Shown piece after piece: positions 52,540 to 61,086 of a stretch of DNA of 64,000 nt. Source of the DNA: Serratia nematodiphila DZ0503SBS1. Its GTDB lineage: Bacteria; Pseudomonadota; Gammaproteobacteria; Enterobacterales; Enterobacteriaceae. How positions within the stretch are numbered: the stretch's first letter is position 1; each line of letters opens with the position of its first letter. Location: positions 3,286,001 to 3,350,000 of the forward strand of contig NZ_JPUX01000001.1 in assembly GCF_000738675.1 (NCBI RefSeq), read 5' to 3'. The translations under genes were made by a program, and so were the position numbers. Below the pieces are notes generated by a model that made no database searches, had not been told where the DNA came from, and worked only from the letters and a program-made list of their open reading frames with translations.

Positions 52540-52700
52540 TTTTGCGTCGGCGATTTTCAACGATAAAAACTAAGGAAAAGCAGCTTTGTGGTTTTTATTT
52601 TATTGTTATATATGAATTTATATGAGTTTTAGCGTTGTCTGTTAAGTGCTTTTGTTTGAAATTTGATCTTGCCCACATTAATTATCGTTTTTGCTGCATA

Positions 52701-52719
52701 TGATTTCCATTCGAAAATC
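52701..52719 (+). promoter_or_regulatory. Putative DeoR operator C
   Basis: TGATTTCCATTCGAAAATC, located 66 bp before the start of the first transketolase gene, in direct orientation with A and B. Confidence 0.58.
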
Positions 52720-52785
52720 AATGGCGAGTTAACGGATCGCTTTCGATGCGATAACGATAATCAAGGCGTTTATGCAGAGGTGACG

Positions 52786-53589
52786 ATGGACTTTCAGGCG
52801 ATTAAAAACACGGCGCGCCAGGCGCGCCGATATGTGGTGACCATGAACCATAAGGCAGGCAAGGGCCATACCGGCGCCGATCTGTCGGAAATCGACATCA
52901 TCTGCACCTTGTATATGGCGGTGATGGATCGCAGCAATGCCCGGCCCGATCAGGATCGGTTCATTTTGTCTAAAGGGCATGGCGCCGGCGGTTTTTACTG
53001 CAGTTGTGCGGCAATGGGCTTGCTCGATCCAGCGGTGCTCGATCAGTTCATGGGCGACGACACCCTGTTGGCCGGGCATCCGGTGCGGCAAAAGCTGCCG
53101 GATCTGGTGGAGATTAACTCCGGCGGTTTGGGGCATGGGCTGCCGATCGCCGTGGGGTTGGCGCTGGGCAACAAGCTGGCGGGGCGTGCGCATCGCCGCG
53201 CTTTTGTGTTGCTGGGCGACGGCGAACTGGCGGAGGGGGCCAATTGGGAGGCGGCGATGGCGGCCAGTAAATTCAAACTGGACAACCTGATCGCCATCGT
53301 CGATCGCAACCGGCTGCAGCTGGCTGGCAAGACGGAGGCCATCATGCCGCTGGAACCGCTGGCGGAAAAATGGCGCGCTTTCGGTTTTGAAACTCTGGAG
53401 TGCGACGGCCACGATCCGGCGGCGCTGGTGGCGGCGATCCAACGTCCGAGCCAGGACAAGCCGCGAGTGATCTTGGCCAATACGGAAAAGGGGCACGGTG
53501 TGTCGTTTATGGCTAACGTTGCCGCCTGGCATCACGCGGTACCGGACGAGCAACAGTTGGCGCAGGCGCTGGCGGAACTGGAGGGGTAA
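52786..53589 (+). CDS. Split transketolase, N-terminal (ThDP-binding) subunit
   Basis: The 267-residue protein corresponds to the first third of a transketolase. Seen: GKGHTGADLSEID (26-37), SKGHGAGGFY (62-71), the ThDP motif GDGELAEGANWEAAM from residue 144 with its metal-ligand Asn in DRNRLQ (N175), and GHGVSFM near 245. Together with the next gene it should form an enzyme moving two-carbon ketol groups. Split transketolases serve special pathways, such as the apulose-4-phosphate transketolase AptA/AptB. The ATG at 52786 follows AGAGGTG; the gene overlaps nothing and is 2 nt from the next. Confidence 0.9.
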   Translation: MDFQAIKNTARQARRYVVTMNHKAGKGHTGADLSEIDIICTLYMAVMDRSNARPDQDRFILSKGHGAGGFYCSCAAMGLLDPAVLDQFMGDDTLLAGHPVRQKLPDLVEINSGGLGHGLPIAVGLALGNKLAGRAHRRAFVLLGDGELAEGANWEAAMAASKFKLDNLIAIVDRNRLQLAGKTEAIMPLEPLAEKWRAFGFETLECDGHDPAALVAAIQRPSQDKPRVILANTEKGHGVSFMANVAAWHHAVPDEQQLAQALAELEG

Positions 53590-53591
53590 AT

Positions 53592-54497
53592 ATGCAGGAT
53601 TTACGCGATGCCGTGGTGACGGCGTTGATCGAACAGCAACGAGCGGGTGCAGATCTGAGCGTGATGGTGGCGGATTCCACGTCCACGTCGAAAATCGCGC
53701 CTTTTGAACAGGCTTATCCGGAGCGGGTGGTGAACGTCGGTATTGCCGAACAAAACATGGTGGGCATGGCCGCCGGCATGGCGCTCAGCGGCCGCACGGT
53801 CTTTACCGCCAACGCGGCACCCTTCCTGTTCGCTCGCTCTAACGAACAGATGAAAAATGATGTTTGCTACACGGGGACCAACGTGAAAATGCTCGGCTTG
53901 AATGCCGGATTCGGCTATGGGCCGTTGGGGGCGACGCACCACTGCATGAACGATATCGCCATCGCCCGCACGCTGGGCAATCTCTGCATCTATGCGCCGG
54001 CGGATGCGCGGCAAGCGGCAGAGATTGTCCGTTATGTTATCGCACAACCCGGCCCAGCCTATATCCGCATGGACAGCGACAAGTTGCCGGTATTGAACGC
54101 GGACTATCACTTCCGTCCCGGAGAACCGGAGGTGTTGCATCAGGGGGGCGACAGCCTGGTGTTTTGTCTGGGGACGGTGGCGCATGAGGCGATGAAGGTA
54201 CTGGCATTGGGCGACAACCCGACCATCGTTTCTCTCCCTTCGCTCTGGCCACTCAATGAGGCGGCGGTAGTGGCGTTGATACGCTCGCACCGCCGGGTGT
54301 TGACCATGGAGGAACATGCGCTCAGCGGTGGTTTAGGCACCATCATCGGTGAATTGTTGCTGCGGCACCAACTGCCGCAGCCGTTTACTGCGCTGGGCAT
54401 GCCGGCTTACGAGTTTACCCACAGCAGCAGTCGGGCGGCGCTGCGGCGGCAATACGCCATCGATGCGGCAGGATTGCACGCTCAGTTAACGCAATAG
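53592..54497 (+). CDS. Split transketolase, C-terminal subunit
   Basis: The 301-residue protein carries the middle and C-terminal transketolase domains. The catalytic Glu is in VGIAEQNMVGMAAGMA (E53) and the aminopyrimidine pocket continues in FLFARSNEQMKNDVCY. The C-terminal regulatory-like domain starts near 185 with MKVLALGDNPTIVSLPSLWPLNE. It begins 2 nt after the first subunit and is meant to be made in equal amount. The large His-rich entry ATHHCMND resembles family sequence in sugar-phosphate binding. Confidence 0.9.
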   Translation: MQDLRDAVVTALIEQQRAGADLSVMVADSTSTSKIAPFEQAYPERVVNVGIAEQNMVGMAAGMALSGRTVFTANAAPFLFARSNEQMKNDVCYTGTNVKMLGLNAGFGYGPLGATHHCMNDIAIARTLGNLCIYAPADARQAAEIVRYVIAQPGPAYIRMDSDKLPVLNADYHFRPGEPEVLHQGGDSLVFCLGTVAHEAMKVLALGDNPTIVSLPSLWPLNEAAVVALIRSHRRVLTMEEHALSGGLGTIIGELLLRHQLPQPFTALGMPAYEFTHSSSRAALRRQYAIDAAGLHAQLTQ

Positions 54498-54507
54498 GGG
54501 GAATGCG

Positions 54508-55308
54508 ATGGAGCGGAACGAATACGACGTTAATTTACGCTACGGTGTCGATAGCCGGATGTCGCTGGCAGGGAAGGTTGCGGTAATCACCGGCGGTTTG
54601 GGCGGCATCGCGATGGCCGCCAATCGCCTGCTGTTGGAAAAGGGCGCGCGCCTGGTGTTGATGTATCCGCCCTTTGAACAGGACAAGGCCGCGGCGGCGC
54701 TACGAGAGTTGGGTGAAGAACAGGTGTTCTGTCAGGTGTGTGACGTGACCGACCCCGACTCGGTAGTTGCCGCCTTCAACGCGGCTGAGCGGCGCTTTGG
54801 CCGGCTCGATATCCTGGTCAACTGCGCCGGCTACGTTAATTTGCAGCCAGCGACGGAGGTCACGCTCAAGGAGTGGCAGCGCCATTTGGCGGTCAACCTC
54901 ACCGGGCCTTTCCTGTGCTCGCAAGAATTGGCGCGCCGCGCGATAACCGCCGGCCACGGCGGGAAAATCATCAACATCGCGTCGCAGGCGGCCTCTATCG
55001 CCATTGACGATCACTGTGCCTATACCTCTGCCAAGGCGGGGCTGCTGGGCATGACCAAGGTGATGGCCAAAGAGTGGGCGCCACACGGCATCACCGTCAA
55101 CACCTTATCGCCCACCGTAGTGCTGACGCCTATGGGAGAGAAAGCCTGGCGCGGCGAGAAGGGCGAGGCGATGAAAAAGCTGATCCCGCTGGGGCGCTTT
55201 GCCTATACCGATGAAATCGCAGCGGCGATCCTGTTTTTTGCCAGCAACGGCAGCGACATGATCACCGGCGCGGATCTGATGATCGACGGCGGTTTTACCA
55301 TTTGGTAA
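54508..55308 (+). CDS. SDR-family oxidoreductase (first SDR of the sugar locus)
   Basis: The 266-residue SDR probably oxidises a polyol or reduces a ketose of the pathway. Triad: SQAASIAIDDHCAYTSAK (S, Y, K) with NCAG before it. The cofactor motif reads TGGLGGIA at residues 28-35: the third Gly of TGxxxGxG is Ala here. It has an N-terminal extension of about 20 residues (MERNEYDVNLRYGVDSRMS) as seen in some ketose- or polyol-acting SDRs. It lies 10 nt after the transketolase gene. Confidence 0.86.
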   Translation: MERNEYDVNLRYGVDSRMSLAGKVAVITGGLGGIAMAANRLLLEKGARLVLMYPPFEQDKAAAALRELGEEQVFCQVCDVTDPDSVVAAFNAAERRFGRLDILVNCAGYVNLQPATEVTLKEWQRHLAVNLTGPFLCSQELARRAITAGHGGKIINIASQAASIAIDDHCAYTSAKAGLLGMTKVMAKEWAPHGITVNTLSPTVVLTPMGEKAWRGEKGEAMKKLIPLGRFAYTDEIAAAILFFASNGSDMITGADLMIDGGFTIW

Positions 55309-55371
55309 GCGGCAACCGCAGCGATCGCCAACACCAGACGATGTTCAACACAACGATAAGAGAACACCATC

Positions 55372-56304
55372 ATGAGAAAAATAGCCACTTACCTTACCCT
55401 GCTCACCGGTTTTGCCTGCACCTCTGCCATGGCGGCGGAAAAGGGCACGATCGCCATCCTCGTCAACTCGTTGGACAATCCTTATTACTCCGCGGAAGCC
55501 AAGGGGGCCGAGGCCAAAGCCAAGTCTCTCGGCTACCAGACGCTGGTGCTGTCGCACGGCGAAGACGTCAAGCGCCAGGGGGAGCTCATCAGCCTGGTTA
55601 TCGGCCGCAAGGTTCAGGGCATCATTTTGGATAACGCCGATTCCCAGGCCAGCGTCGCCGCCGTGCAGCAGGCGAAAAACGCCGGTATTCCGGTGGTGCT
55701 GATCAACCGCGAGATCCCGGTCGATGGCGTGGCGCTGGCGCAGATTACCCATAACAATTTCCAGGCCGGCTCGGACGTCGCCAACCAGTTTGTGGAAAAA
55801 ATGGGGGAAACCGGCAAATACGCCGAGCTGACCTGCAATCTGGCGGACAATAACTGCGTTACGCGTTCGCAGTCGTTCCACAACGTGATCGACCAATATC
55901 CCGAGATGGTCAGCGTGGCGCGTCAGGATGCCAAGGGCAATCTGCTGGAGGGGAAACGCATTATGGACAGCATCCTGCAGGCGCATCCGGACATCAAAGG
56001 CGTGATTTGCGGCAACGGCCCGGTGGCGCTGGGCGCAGTGGCGGCGCTGAAGGCCGCCGGCCGGCAGGATGTCACCGTGGTGGGCATCGACGGCAGCAAC
56101 GATGAACGCGACGCCATTCTCAACGGCAACCTCTACGCCAGCGTGATGCTGCAGGCGCAGGCGATCGCCGCGCAGGGTGTTGAGATCCTGGACGGCTATT
56201 TCCAATCCGGCAGCTATACCGGCAAGGAGCGCGTGATGTTCCGCGGCATCCTGATCGGCAAAGACAATGCACAACGAGTCAGTGACTTCAACTTCAAACC
56301 GTAA
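55372..56304 (+). CDS. Periplasmic sugar-binding protein of the split-transketolase locus
   Basis: The 310-residue ribose-binding-type protein has a Sec signal peptide ending at SAMA-AEKG (residue 21). Ligand-pocket segments include LVNSLDNPYYSAEAKGAE, VVLINREIP, and VVGIDGSNDERDAIL in the C-terminal lobe. It belongs to the same uptake system as the ATPase and permease downstream, with a DUF2291 lipoprotein between. It feeds the operon's unknown substrate to the inner-membrane permease. Confidence 0.9.
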   Translation: MRKIATYLTLLTGFACTSAMAAEKGTIAILVNSLDNPYYSAEAKGAEAKAKSLGYQTLVLSHGEDVKRQGELISLVIGRKVQGIILDNADSQASVAAVQQAKNAGIPVVLINREIPVDGVALAQITHNNFQAGSDVANQFVEKMGETGKYAELTCNLADNNCVTRSQSFHNVIDQYPEMVSVARQDAKGNLLEGKRIMDSILQAHPDIKGVICGNGPVALGAVAALKAAGRQDVTVVGIDGSNDERDAILNGNLYASVMLQAQAIAAQGVEILDGYFQSGSYTGKERVMFRGILIGKDNAQRVSDFNFKP

Positions 56305-56368
56305 CCCGCGCTGAGCGGCGTCTTTCACCACCCCGTCCTGGCGGCGGGGTGCGTTCGGAGGTGTTGTT

Positions 56369-56986
56369 ATGTCGATGCGCATTGCGTTGACCGTCATCGT
56401 CGTCGTGGCGTTGAGCGGTTGTCGTATCGTCTCGGAGAAAAAGCTGGCGGAGCTTCGCTCCCCGGTGAATCCCCATGTGGCGCAGGCGGCGGAGATTTAC
56501 CGCAGCCAAATCGCCCCGCAAGTGGTCAAAACGGCGCAGCCGCTGGGCGAGCTGATCGCCCGGATCGCCCAGGCCAAGGATTTTGACAGCGTCTGCGGCC
56601 AACTGGGGTACCGCGCTCAACCGGAGTTTCCTTGTTATTTCAACGTTAAGGTCAGCGGTGAAATTGCGTCGGTCAACACCCGTTCACGCAGCGGAAAAGT
56701 AACGCTCAAACTGACCGATGCGCCGCTCAGCAGCGTAGAGGTGCAGATCGGGCCGGTTTATCGCGGCACGGCGTTGCGCGACAGCTATCGCGGCCTGAGT
56801 TACAGCGATTTCAATGACCAGGCGCTGTTCGGCGATTTTGCCAGGGCAATTAACCAGGCTTCGATCGACGAACTGACCGGCTTCCAACCCAAGGTGGGTG
56901 ACCACATTACCGTGTATGGCGTATTCAGCAGCTGGCAGGCGCCTGCCGAGCCGCTGTTGATCACGCCGGTGCGCATTCAACCTTAA
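56369..56986 (+). CDS. DUF2291-family lipoprotein
   Basis: The 205-residue predicted lipoprotein has lipobox LSGC (C18) and no other membrane segment. It belongs to the DUF2291 (COG5618-like) group, which I know as a companion of ribose-type sugar ABC transporters; role unknown. The segment YRGTALRDSYRGLSYSDFNDQALFGDFARAIN and a C-terminal KVGDHITVYGVFSSW, resembling a small OB-like domain, are visible. GGAGGTG precedes the ATG. It starts 64 bp after the binding protein. Confidence 0.82.
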   Translation: MSMRIALTVIVVVALSGCRIVSEKKLAELRSPVNPHVAQAAEIYRSQIAPQVVKTAQPLGELIARIAQAKDFDSVCGQLGYRAQPEFPCYFNVKVSGEIASVNTRSRSGKVTLKLTDAPLSSVEVQIGPVYRGTALRDSYRGLSYSDFNDQALFGDFARAINQASIDELTGFQPKVGDHITVYGVFSSWQAPAEPLLITPVRIQP

Positions 56987-56995
56987 GGGGGCGTG

Positions 56996-58495
56996 ATGAG
57001 CGATCCGATCATTATTCAAACGCGCAACGTTTCGCGTCTCTATCCGGGCGTCACCGCGTTGGATAGCGTGAGTTATCAAGTGTTTCGCAATCAGGTCAAC
57101 GTGCTGATCGGCGAAAACGGCGCCGGCAAGTCGACCATGATGAAGCTGCTGGCGGGGGTGGAAACCCCGTCCTCCGGCACCATCGAGCTGGAGGGGCAAG
57201 CGGTGACGTTAACCTCCACGCAGCAGGCGGAGCGGCTCGGGATCAGCATTATTTTTCAGGAGCTGAACCTGTTCCCCAACATGTCGGTCATGGACAACAT
57301 TTTTATGGCCAATGAGTTCTTCCAGCGTGGCCGTATCAATGTGGACTATCAGTATCAGCTGGCCAAATCCTTGCTGCAGCGGCTGGAATTGGATATCGAC
57401 CCACATACGCCATTGGGCAGCCTCGGTATCGGCCATCAGCAACTGGTTGAAATTGCCCGTGCCCTGGCGAAGGACACCCGAGTGCTGATCATGGATGAGC
57501 CGACGTCGGCGCTGAGTCAGGCTGAAGTGCGCACGCTGTTTCGGGTGATCGCCGATCTGAAGAAACGCGGTGTCACCCTCATCTACATTTCTCACCGACT
57601 GGAAGAGCTGATGGAGATTGGCGATCGCATCACGGTGTTTCGCGACGGGCGTTTTGTCGCCGCCGAGCCGGTCAGTAACGTCAGCATTCCGTGGATCATC
57701 GAAAAGATGGTGGGGGAAAAGAGCAAGCACTTTGATTATTGCGCGGCAGAGCAAGGGGATGAAGTGCTGAAGGTCGAACAGCTGACGCTGCCGCGTGAAA
57801 ACGGCGGCTATTGCCTTAACGACGTCAGTTTTTCACTGCGCAAAGGGGAAGTGATCGGCATTTATGGCCTGTTGGGTGCCGGCCGTACCGAACTGTTCAA
57901 AGTGCTCAACGGCGTGATGCGCCAGACTGCAGGCCGCATTTTGCTCAATGGCAAAAGCGTGGAACGGTTGGGGTTTCGTCAACGCATGGCGTTGGGCATG
58001 GCGCTGGTGCCGGAAGACAGGCAAGCGGAGGGGCTGGTGCAGATGATGTCGATTAAGGCCAACATGACCCTGGCCAGCCTGGGGCGTAATGCGCTACGGC
58101 CGTTGGCGTCGGCCGGGGAGTGCGCGTTGGTCGATGGCATGATCGAAAAACTGGCGATCAAGGTGAGTGACCGGGAGCTGCCAATCACCAGCCTGAGCGG
58201 CGGCAATCAGCAGAAAGTGGTGTTGGGCAAGGCGCTTCTGACCGGGCCGCAGGTGGTGTTTCTCGATGAGCCGACGCGCGGAATCGACGTCGGTGCCAAA
58301 ACGGACGTTTACCACCTGATTGGCGCGATGGCGCGTCAGGGGTTGGCGGTGATGTTCTCTTCGTCGGAGCTGGATGAGGTGGTCTCACTGGCCGACCGGG
58401 TGATGGTGATGGCGGACGGGCAGTTGACGGCCGATCTGCCACGCGAGCGGGCCGATCGCGAAACGCTGATCCGCGCCTCCACCCCTCACGCATAA
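56996..58495 (+). CDS. RbsA-type sugar ABC transporter ATPase (double domain)
   Basis: The 499-residue ATPase has two fused domains: Walker A GENGAGKST and Walker B VLIMDEPTSAL in the first; degenerate P-loop YGLLGAGRTEL, signature LSGGNQQKV and VVFLDEPTRGID in the second. The ATG at 56996 is preferred over a GTG one codon earlier; AAGGGGG is the ribosome binding site. It is one of the shared components of the uptake system. Confidence 0.92.
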   Translation: MSDPIIIQTRNVSRLYPGVTALDSVSYQVFRNQVNVLIGENGAGKSTMMKLLAGVETPSSGTIELEGQAVTLTSTQQAERLGISIIFQELNLFPNMSVMDNIFMANEFFQRGRINVDYQYQLAKSLLQRLELDIDPHTPLGSLGIGHQQLVEIARALAKDTRVLIMDEPTSALSQAEVRTLFRVIADLKKRGVTLIYISHRLEELMEIGDRITVFRDGRFVAAEPVSNVSIPWIIEKMVGEKSKHFDYCAAEQGDEVLKVEQLTLPRENGGYCLNDVSFSLRKGEVIGIYGLLGAGRTELFKVLNGVMRQTAGRILLNGKSVERLGFRQRMALGMALVPEDRQAEGLVQMMSIKANMTLASLGRNALRPLASAGECALVDGMIEKLAIKVSDRELPITSLSGGNQQKVVLGKALLTGPQVVFLDEPTRGIDVGAKTDVYHLIGAMARQGLAVMFSSSELDEVVSLADRVMVMADGQLTADLPRERADRETLIRASTPHA

Positions 58496-58505
58496 GGATA
58501 AGGCA

Positions 58506-59570
58506 ATGCAAACCAAGTATCGGTTGTATATGTATTTGCTGCAGGCGCGTACCTTTATCGCCCTGTTGCTGGTGGTGCTGTTCTTCAGCAGCATGGTGCC
58601 GAATTTTCTGACCGTCTCCAATTTGCTGATCATGACGCAGCACGTAGCGATCACCGGGCTGCTGGCGGTTGGCATGACGCTGGTGATCCTTACCGGCGGC
58701 ATCGACTTGTCGGTCGGCGCGGTGGCGGGGTTGTGCGGGATGGTTGCCGGTGCGCTGTTGACCGTCGGTATCCCGCTGTGGGATGGCAATCGGCTGTTTC
58801 TCAACGTCTTTGAAGTGATCGGCGCGGTGGCGTTGTTGGGCGTGCTGTTGGGTTTGATCAACGGCACGCTGATTACACGGCTCGGCGTTGCGCCGTTCAT
58901 TTGCACCCTGGGTGCAATGTACGTGGCGCGTGGGGCGGCATTGCTGACGGCGGACGGCAAAACCTATCCCAATCTGGTGGGCCTGGAAGCGCTGGGCAAC
59001 ACCGGTTTCGCGGCCCTGGGATCCGGCACCTTTCTGGGGATTTACAACCCGATTTGGCTGATGTTGGCCATCGTGTTGTTAGGGATCTATCTCACCAAGA
59101 AAACGCCGCTGGGTCGTTATATCTATGCGATTGGCGGCAATGAGCCGGCGGCGCGGCTGTCGGGGGTGCCGATTGCCAGCGTAAAAATGTTCGTCTATGC
59201 GTTTTCCGGGCTGTGTGCGGCGCTGGTGGGGCTGGTCATCGCTTCTCAATTGCAAACTGCGCACCCGATGACCGGCAATATGTTCGAGATGGACGCCATC
59301 GGCGCGACGGTGCTGGGCGGTACGGCGCTCAGCGGTGGCCGCGGCAGGGTATTCGGTTCGATCATCGGCGCCTTTGTGATCGTTTTTCTGGCGGACGGCT
59401 TGGTGATGTTGGGCGTCAGCGAGTTCTGGCAAATGGTGATTAAAGGGCTGGTGATCGTCACCGCCGTGGTGATTGACCAGTTTCAGCAGCGTTTGCAGAG
59501 CAAGGTCATTCTGATGCAGCGCCTGGAAAAAAAAGCGGTGCAGCCGCTGGCTGAGGTGAGCCATGGTTAA
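58506..59570 (+). CDS. RbsC-type sugar ABC transporter permease
   Basis: The 354-residue permease has about nine or ten helices and the family segments AVGMTLVILTGGIDLSVGA and DAIGATVLGGTALSGGRGRVFGS. It overlaps the kinase gene by 8 nt at its end, showing translational coupling. Confidence 0.92.
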   Translation: MQTKYRLYMYLLQARTFIALLLVVLFFSSMVPNFLTVSNLLIMTQHVAITGLLAVGMTLVILTGGIDLSVGAVAGLCGMVAGALLTVGIPLWDGNRLFLNVFEVIGAVALLGVLLGLINGTLITRLGVAPFICTLGAMYVARGAALLTADGKTYPNLVGLEALGNTGFAALGSGTFLGIYNPIWLMLAIVLLGIYLTKKTPLGRYIYAIGGNEPAARLSGVPIASVKMFVYAFSGLCAALVGLVIASQLQTAHPMTGNMFEMDAIGATVLGGTALSGGRGRVFGSIIGAFVIVFLADGLVMLGVSEFWQMVIKGLVIVTAVVIDQFQQRLQSKVILMQRLEKKAVQPLAEVSHG

Positions 59571-61086
59571 AGCGGATTGCATTGTCGCGTTGGACGAGGG
59601 CACCAGCAACGCCAAGGCCGTGGTGGTGGATGCGCGGGGTACGATCGTCGCCAAAGCCAGCAGGCCACTGACGCTGCAGACGCCGCAGCCCGGTTGGGTG
59701 GAGCAACGGGGCGAGGCCTTGCTGGCGGCCTCTCTGGCGGTATTGCGGGAGGCTATTGCGTTGGCCGGAGCATCCCGCATTGCCGGTATCGCCATCAGCA
59801 ACCAGCGTGAAACCGCCATCGGCTGGCGGCGTTCCAACGGCCAGCCTATCGGGCCAGCCTTAACTTGGCAATGCGCGCGTTCCGCCGATTTCTGCGAACG
59901 GCTGCGGCTCGATCGGCAGGAGGAAGCGGTGCGCCGCGCTACCGGCTTGCCGCTTTCACCGTTGTTCTCGGCGTCGAAAATGCGCTGGTTACTCGATCAC
60001 TGCGAAGAGGGACAACGGTTGGCGGAGAACGGCGAGCTGTGCCTGGGCACCATCGATGCCTGGCTGCTGTGGCAGTTGAGCGGGGGGCAGGCATTCGGCT
60101 GTGATGTTTCCAATGCCGCCCGAACTCAACTGCTGAATCTCGCATCCGGGGAGTGGGACGAGCAGATGCTGGCGCTGTTCAATATTCCCCGTCAGGCGCT
60201 GCCGACGATCCATCCTTCCAGCCATCTGTTCGGCGTGACGCTGGGATTGGAAGGCATTGCCGACGGCATTCCAATTGCTGCGATGGTGGGGGATTCACAT
60301 GCGGCGCTTTATGGCCATGCGCTGGGTCAGGCTGGGCAGGTTAAAGCCACCTATGGCACCGGCTCATCGGTAATGGCGCCAATCGTCAAAGCGCAATGTG
60401 ACACGAGCGCTCTGGCAACGACCATCGCCTGGCATGACGGTGGACGCATGCAGTACGCACTGGAGGGCAATATTCCTCACACCGGCGACGCTATTGCCTG
60501 GATGCTGGATATCGCCGCCATGCCGTCGGAGGGTGAAGCGCCGTTGAGTGAACTGCCCGTTCGTGTGCCCGACAGCGGTGGCGTCTATTTTGTACCGGCG
60601 CTGACCGGTGCCGGCGCACCCTGGTGGGATGAGCAGGCGCGCGGCGTGATTTGCGGGCTCAGCCGCGGCACGCGGCGAGAACATTTGGTGCGGGCCGCTT
60701 TTGAATCGGTGGCTTATCAAATCGCCGATGTGATTGGCGTACTGCGGCAACAACCGGGTTTTGCGCTGCAGGGGCTGATGGCTGACGGCGGCCCCAGCCG
60801 CAATGACTGGCTGATGCAGTTTCAGGCCGATCTGCTGGGTTGCCCGGTGTGGCGCAGCAACACGGCGGAACTGTCGGCCCTGGGGGCGGCTTTGATGGCG
60901 ATGCGCAGCCTGTGGGGAGCTACCGATCGGCAACTGGCGGCACTGTTGCCTCAACATGATGAGTTTAAACCCGATATGCAGCGCCACCGGCAGTTGCAGG
61001 AAAACTACAGCGCGTGGCGGCAGGCGGTACAGCGCACCTTGTGGCGGCCGCAGACGGCCTCATTGATGACAGGAGAACAATCATGA
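59563..61086 (+). CDS. FGGY-family carbohydrate kinase
   Basis: The 507-residue kinase is closer to the glycerol kinase branch of FGGY than to xylulokinase: N-terminal phosphate motif ALDEGTSNAKAVVVD, ISNQRETAIGWRRSNGQPIGPALTWQ, and GTGSSVMAPIV and GGPSRNDWLMQFQADLLG in the C-terminal half. It should phosphorylate the ketose or polyol that feeds the transketolase. The known D-apulose kinase (AplK) is, to my recollection, also an FGGY enzyme, so this is a useful comparison. Its stop overlaps the second SDR start (ATGA). Confidence 0.9.
   Translation: MVKADCIVALDEGTSNAKAVVVDARGTIVAKASRPLTLQTPQPGWVEQRGEALLAASLAVLREAIALAGASRIAGIAISNQRETAIGWRRSNGQPIGPALTWQCARSADFCERLRLDRQEEAVRRATGLPLSPLFSASKMRWLLDHCEEGQRLAENGELCLGTIDAWLLWQLSGGQAFGCDVSNAARTQLLNLASGEWDEQMLALFNIPRQALPTIHPSSHLFGVTLGLEGIADGIPIAAMVGDSHAALYGHALGQAGQVKATYGTGSSVMAPIVKAQCDTSALATTIAWHDGGRMQYALEGNIPHTGDAIAWMLDIAAMPSEGEAPLSELPVRVPDSGGVYFVPALTGAGAPWWDEQARGVICGLSRGTRREHLVRAAFESVAYQIADVIGVLRQQPGFALQGLMADGGPSRNDWLMQFQADLLGCPVWRSNTAELSALGAALMAMRSLWGATDRQLAALLPQHDEFKPDMQRHRQLQENYSAWRQAVQRTLWRPQTASLMTGEQS

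Larger units (their letters stand above)
52398..52785. promoter_or_regulatory. Divergent promoter region of the split-transketolase locus (388 bp)
   Basis: A gene-free, AT-rich region lies between the DeoR gene and the transketolase operon. It contains two of the three 19-bp repeats that look like DeoR operators, with the third just overlapping its left edge. The middle third (about 52570-52680) is AT-rich with several T tracts and probably holds the promoters. A longer open frame from 52663 merges with the first transketolase gene but has no homology before 52786. Confidence 0.6.
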
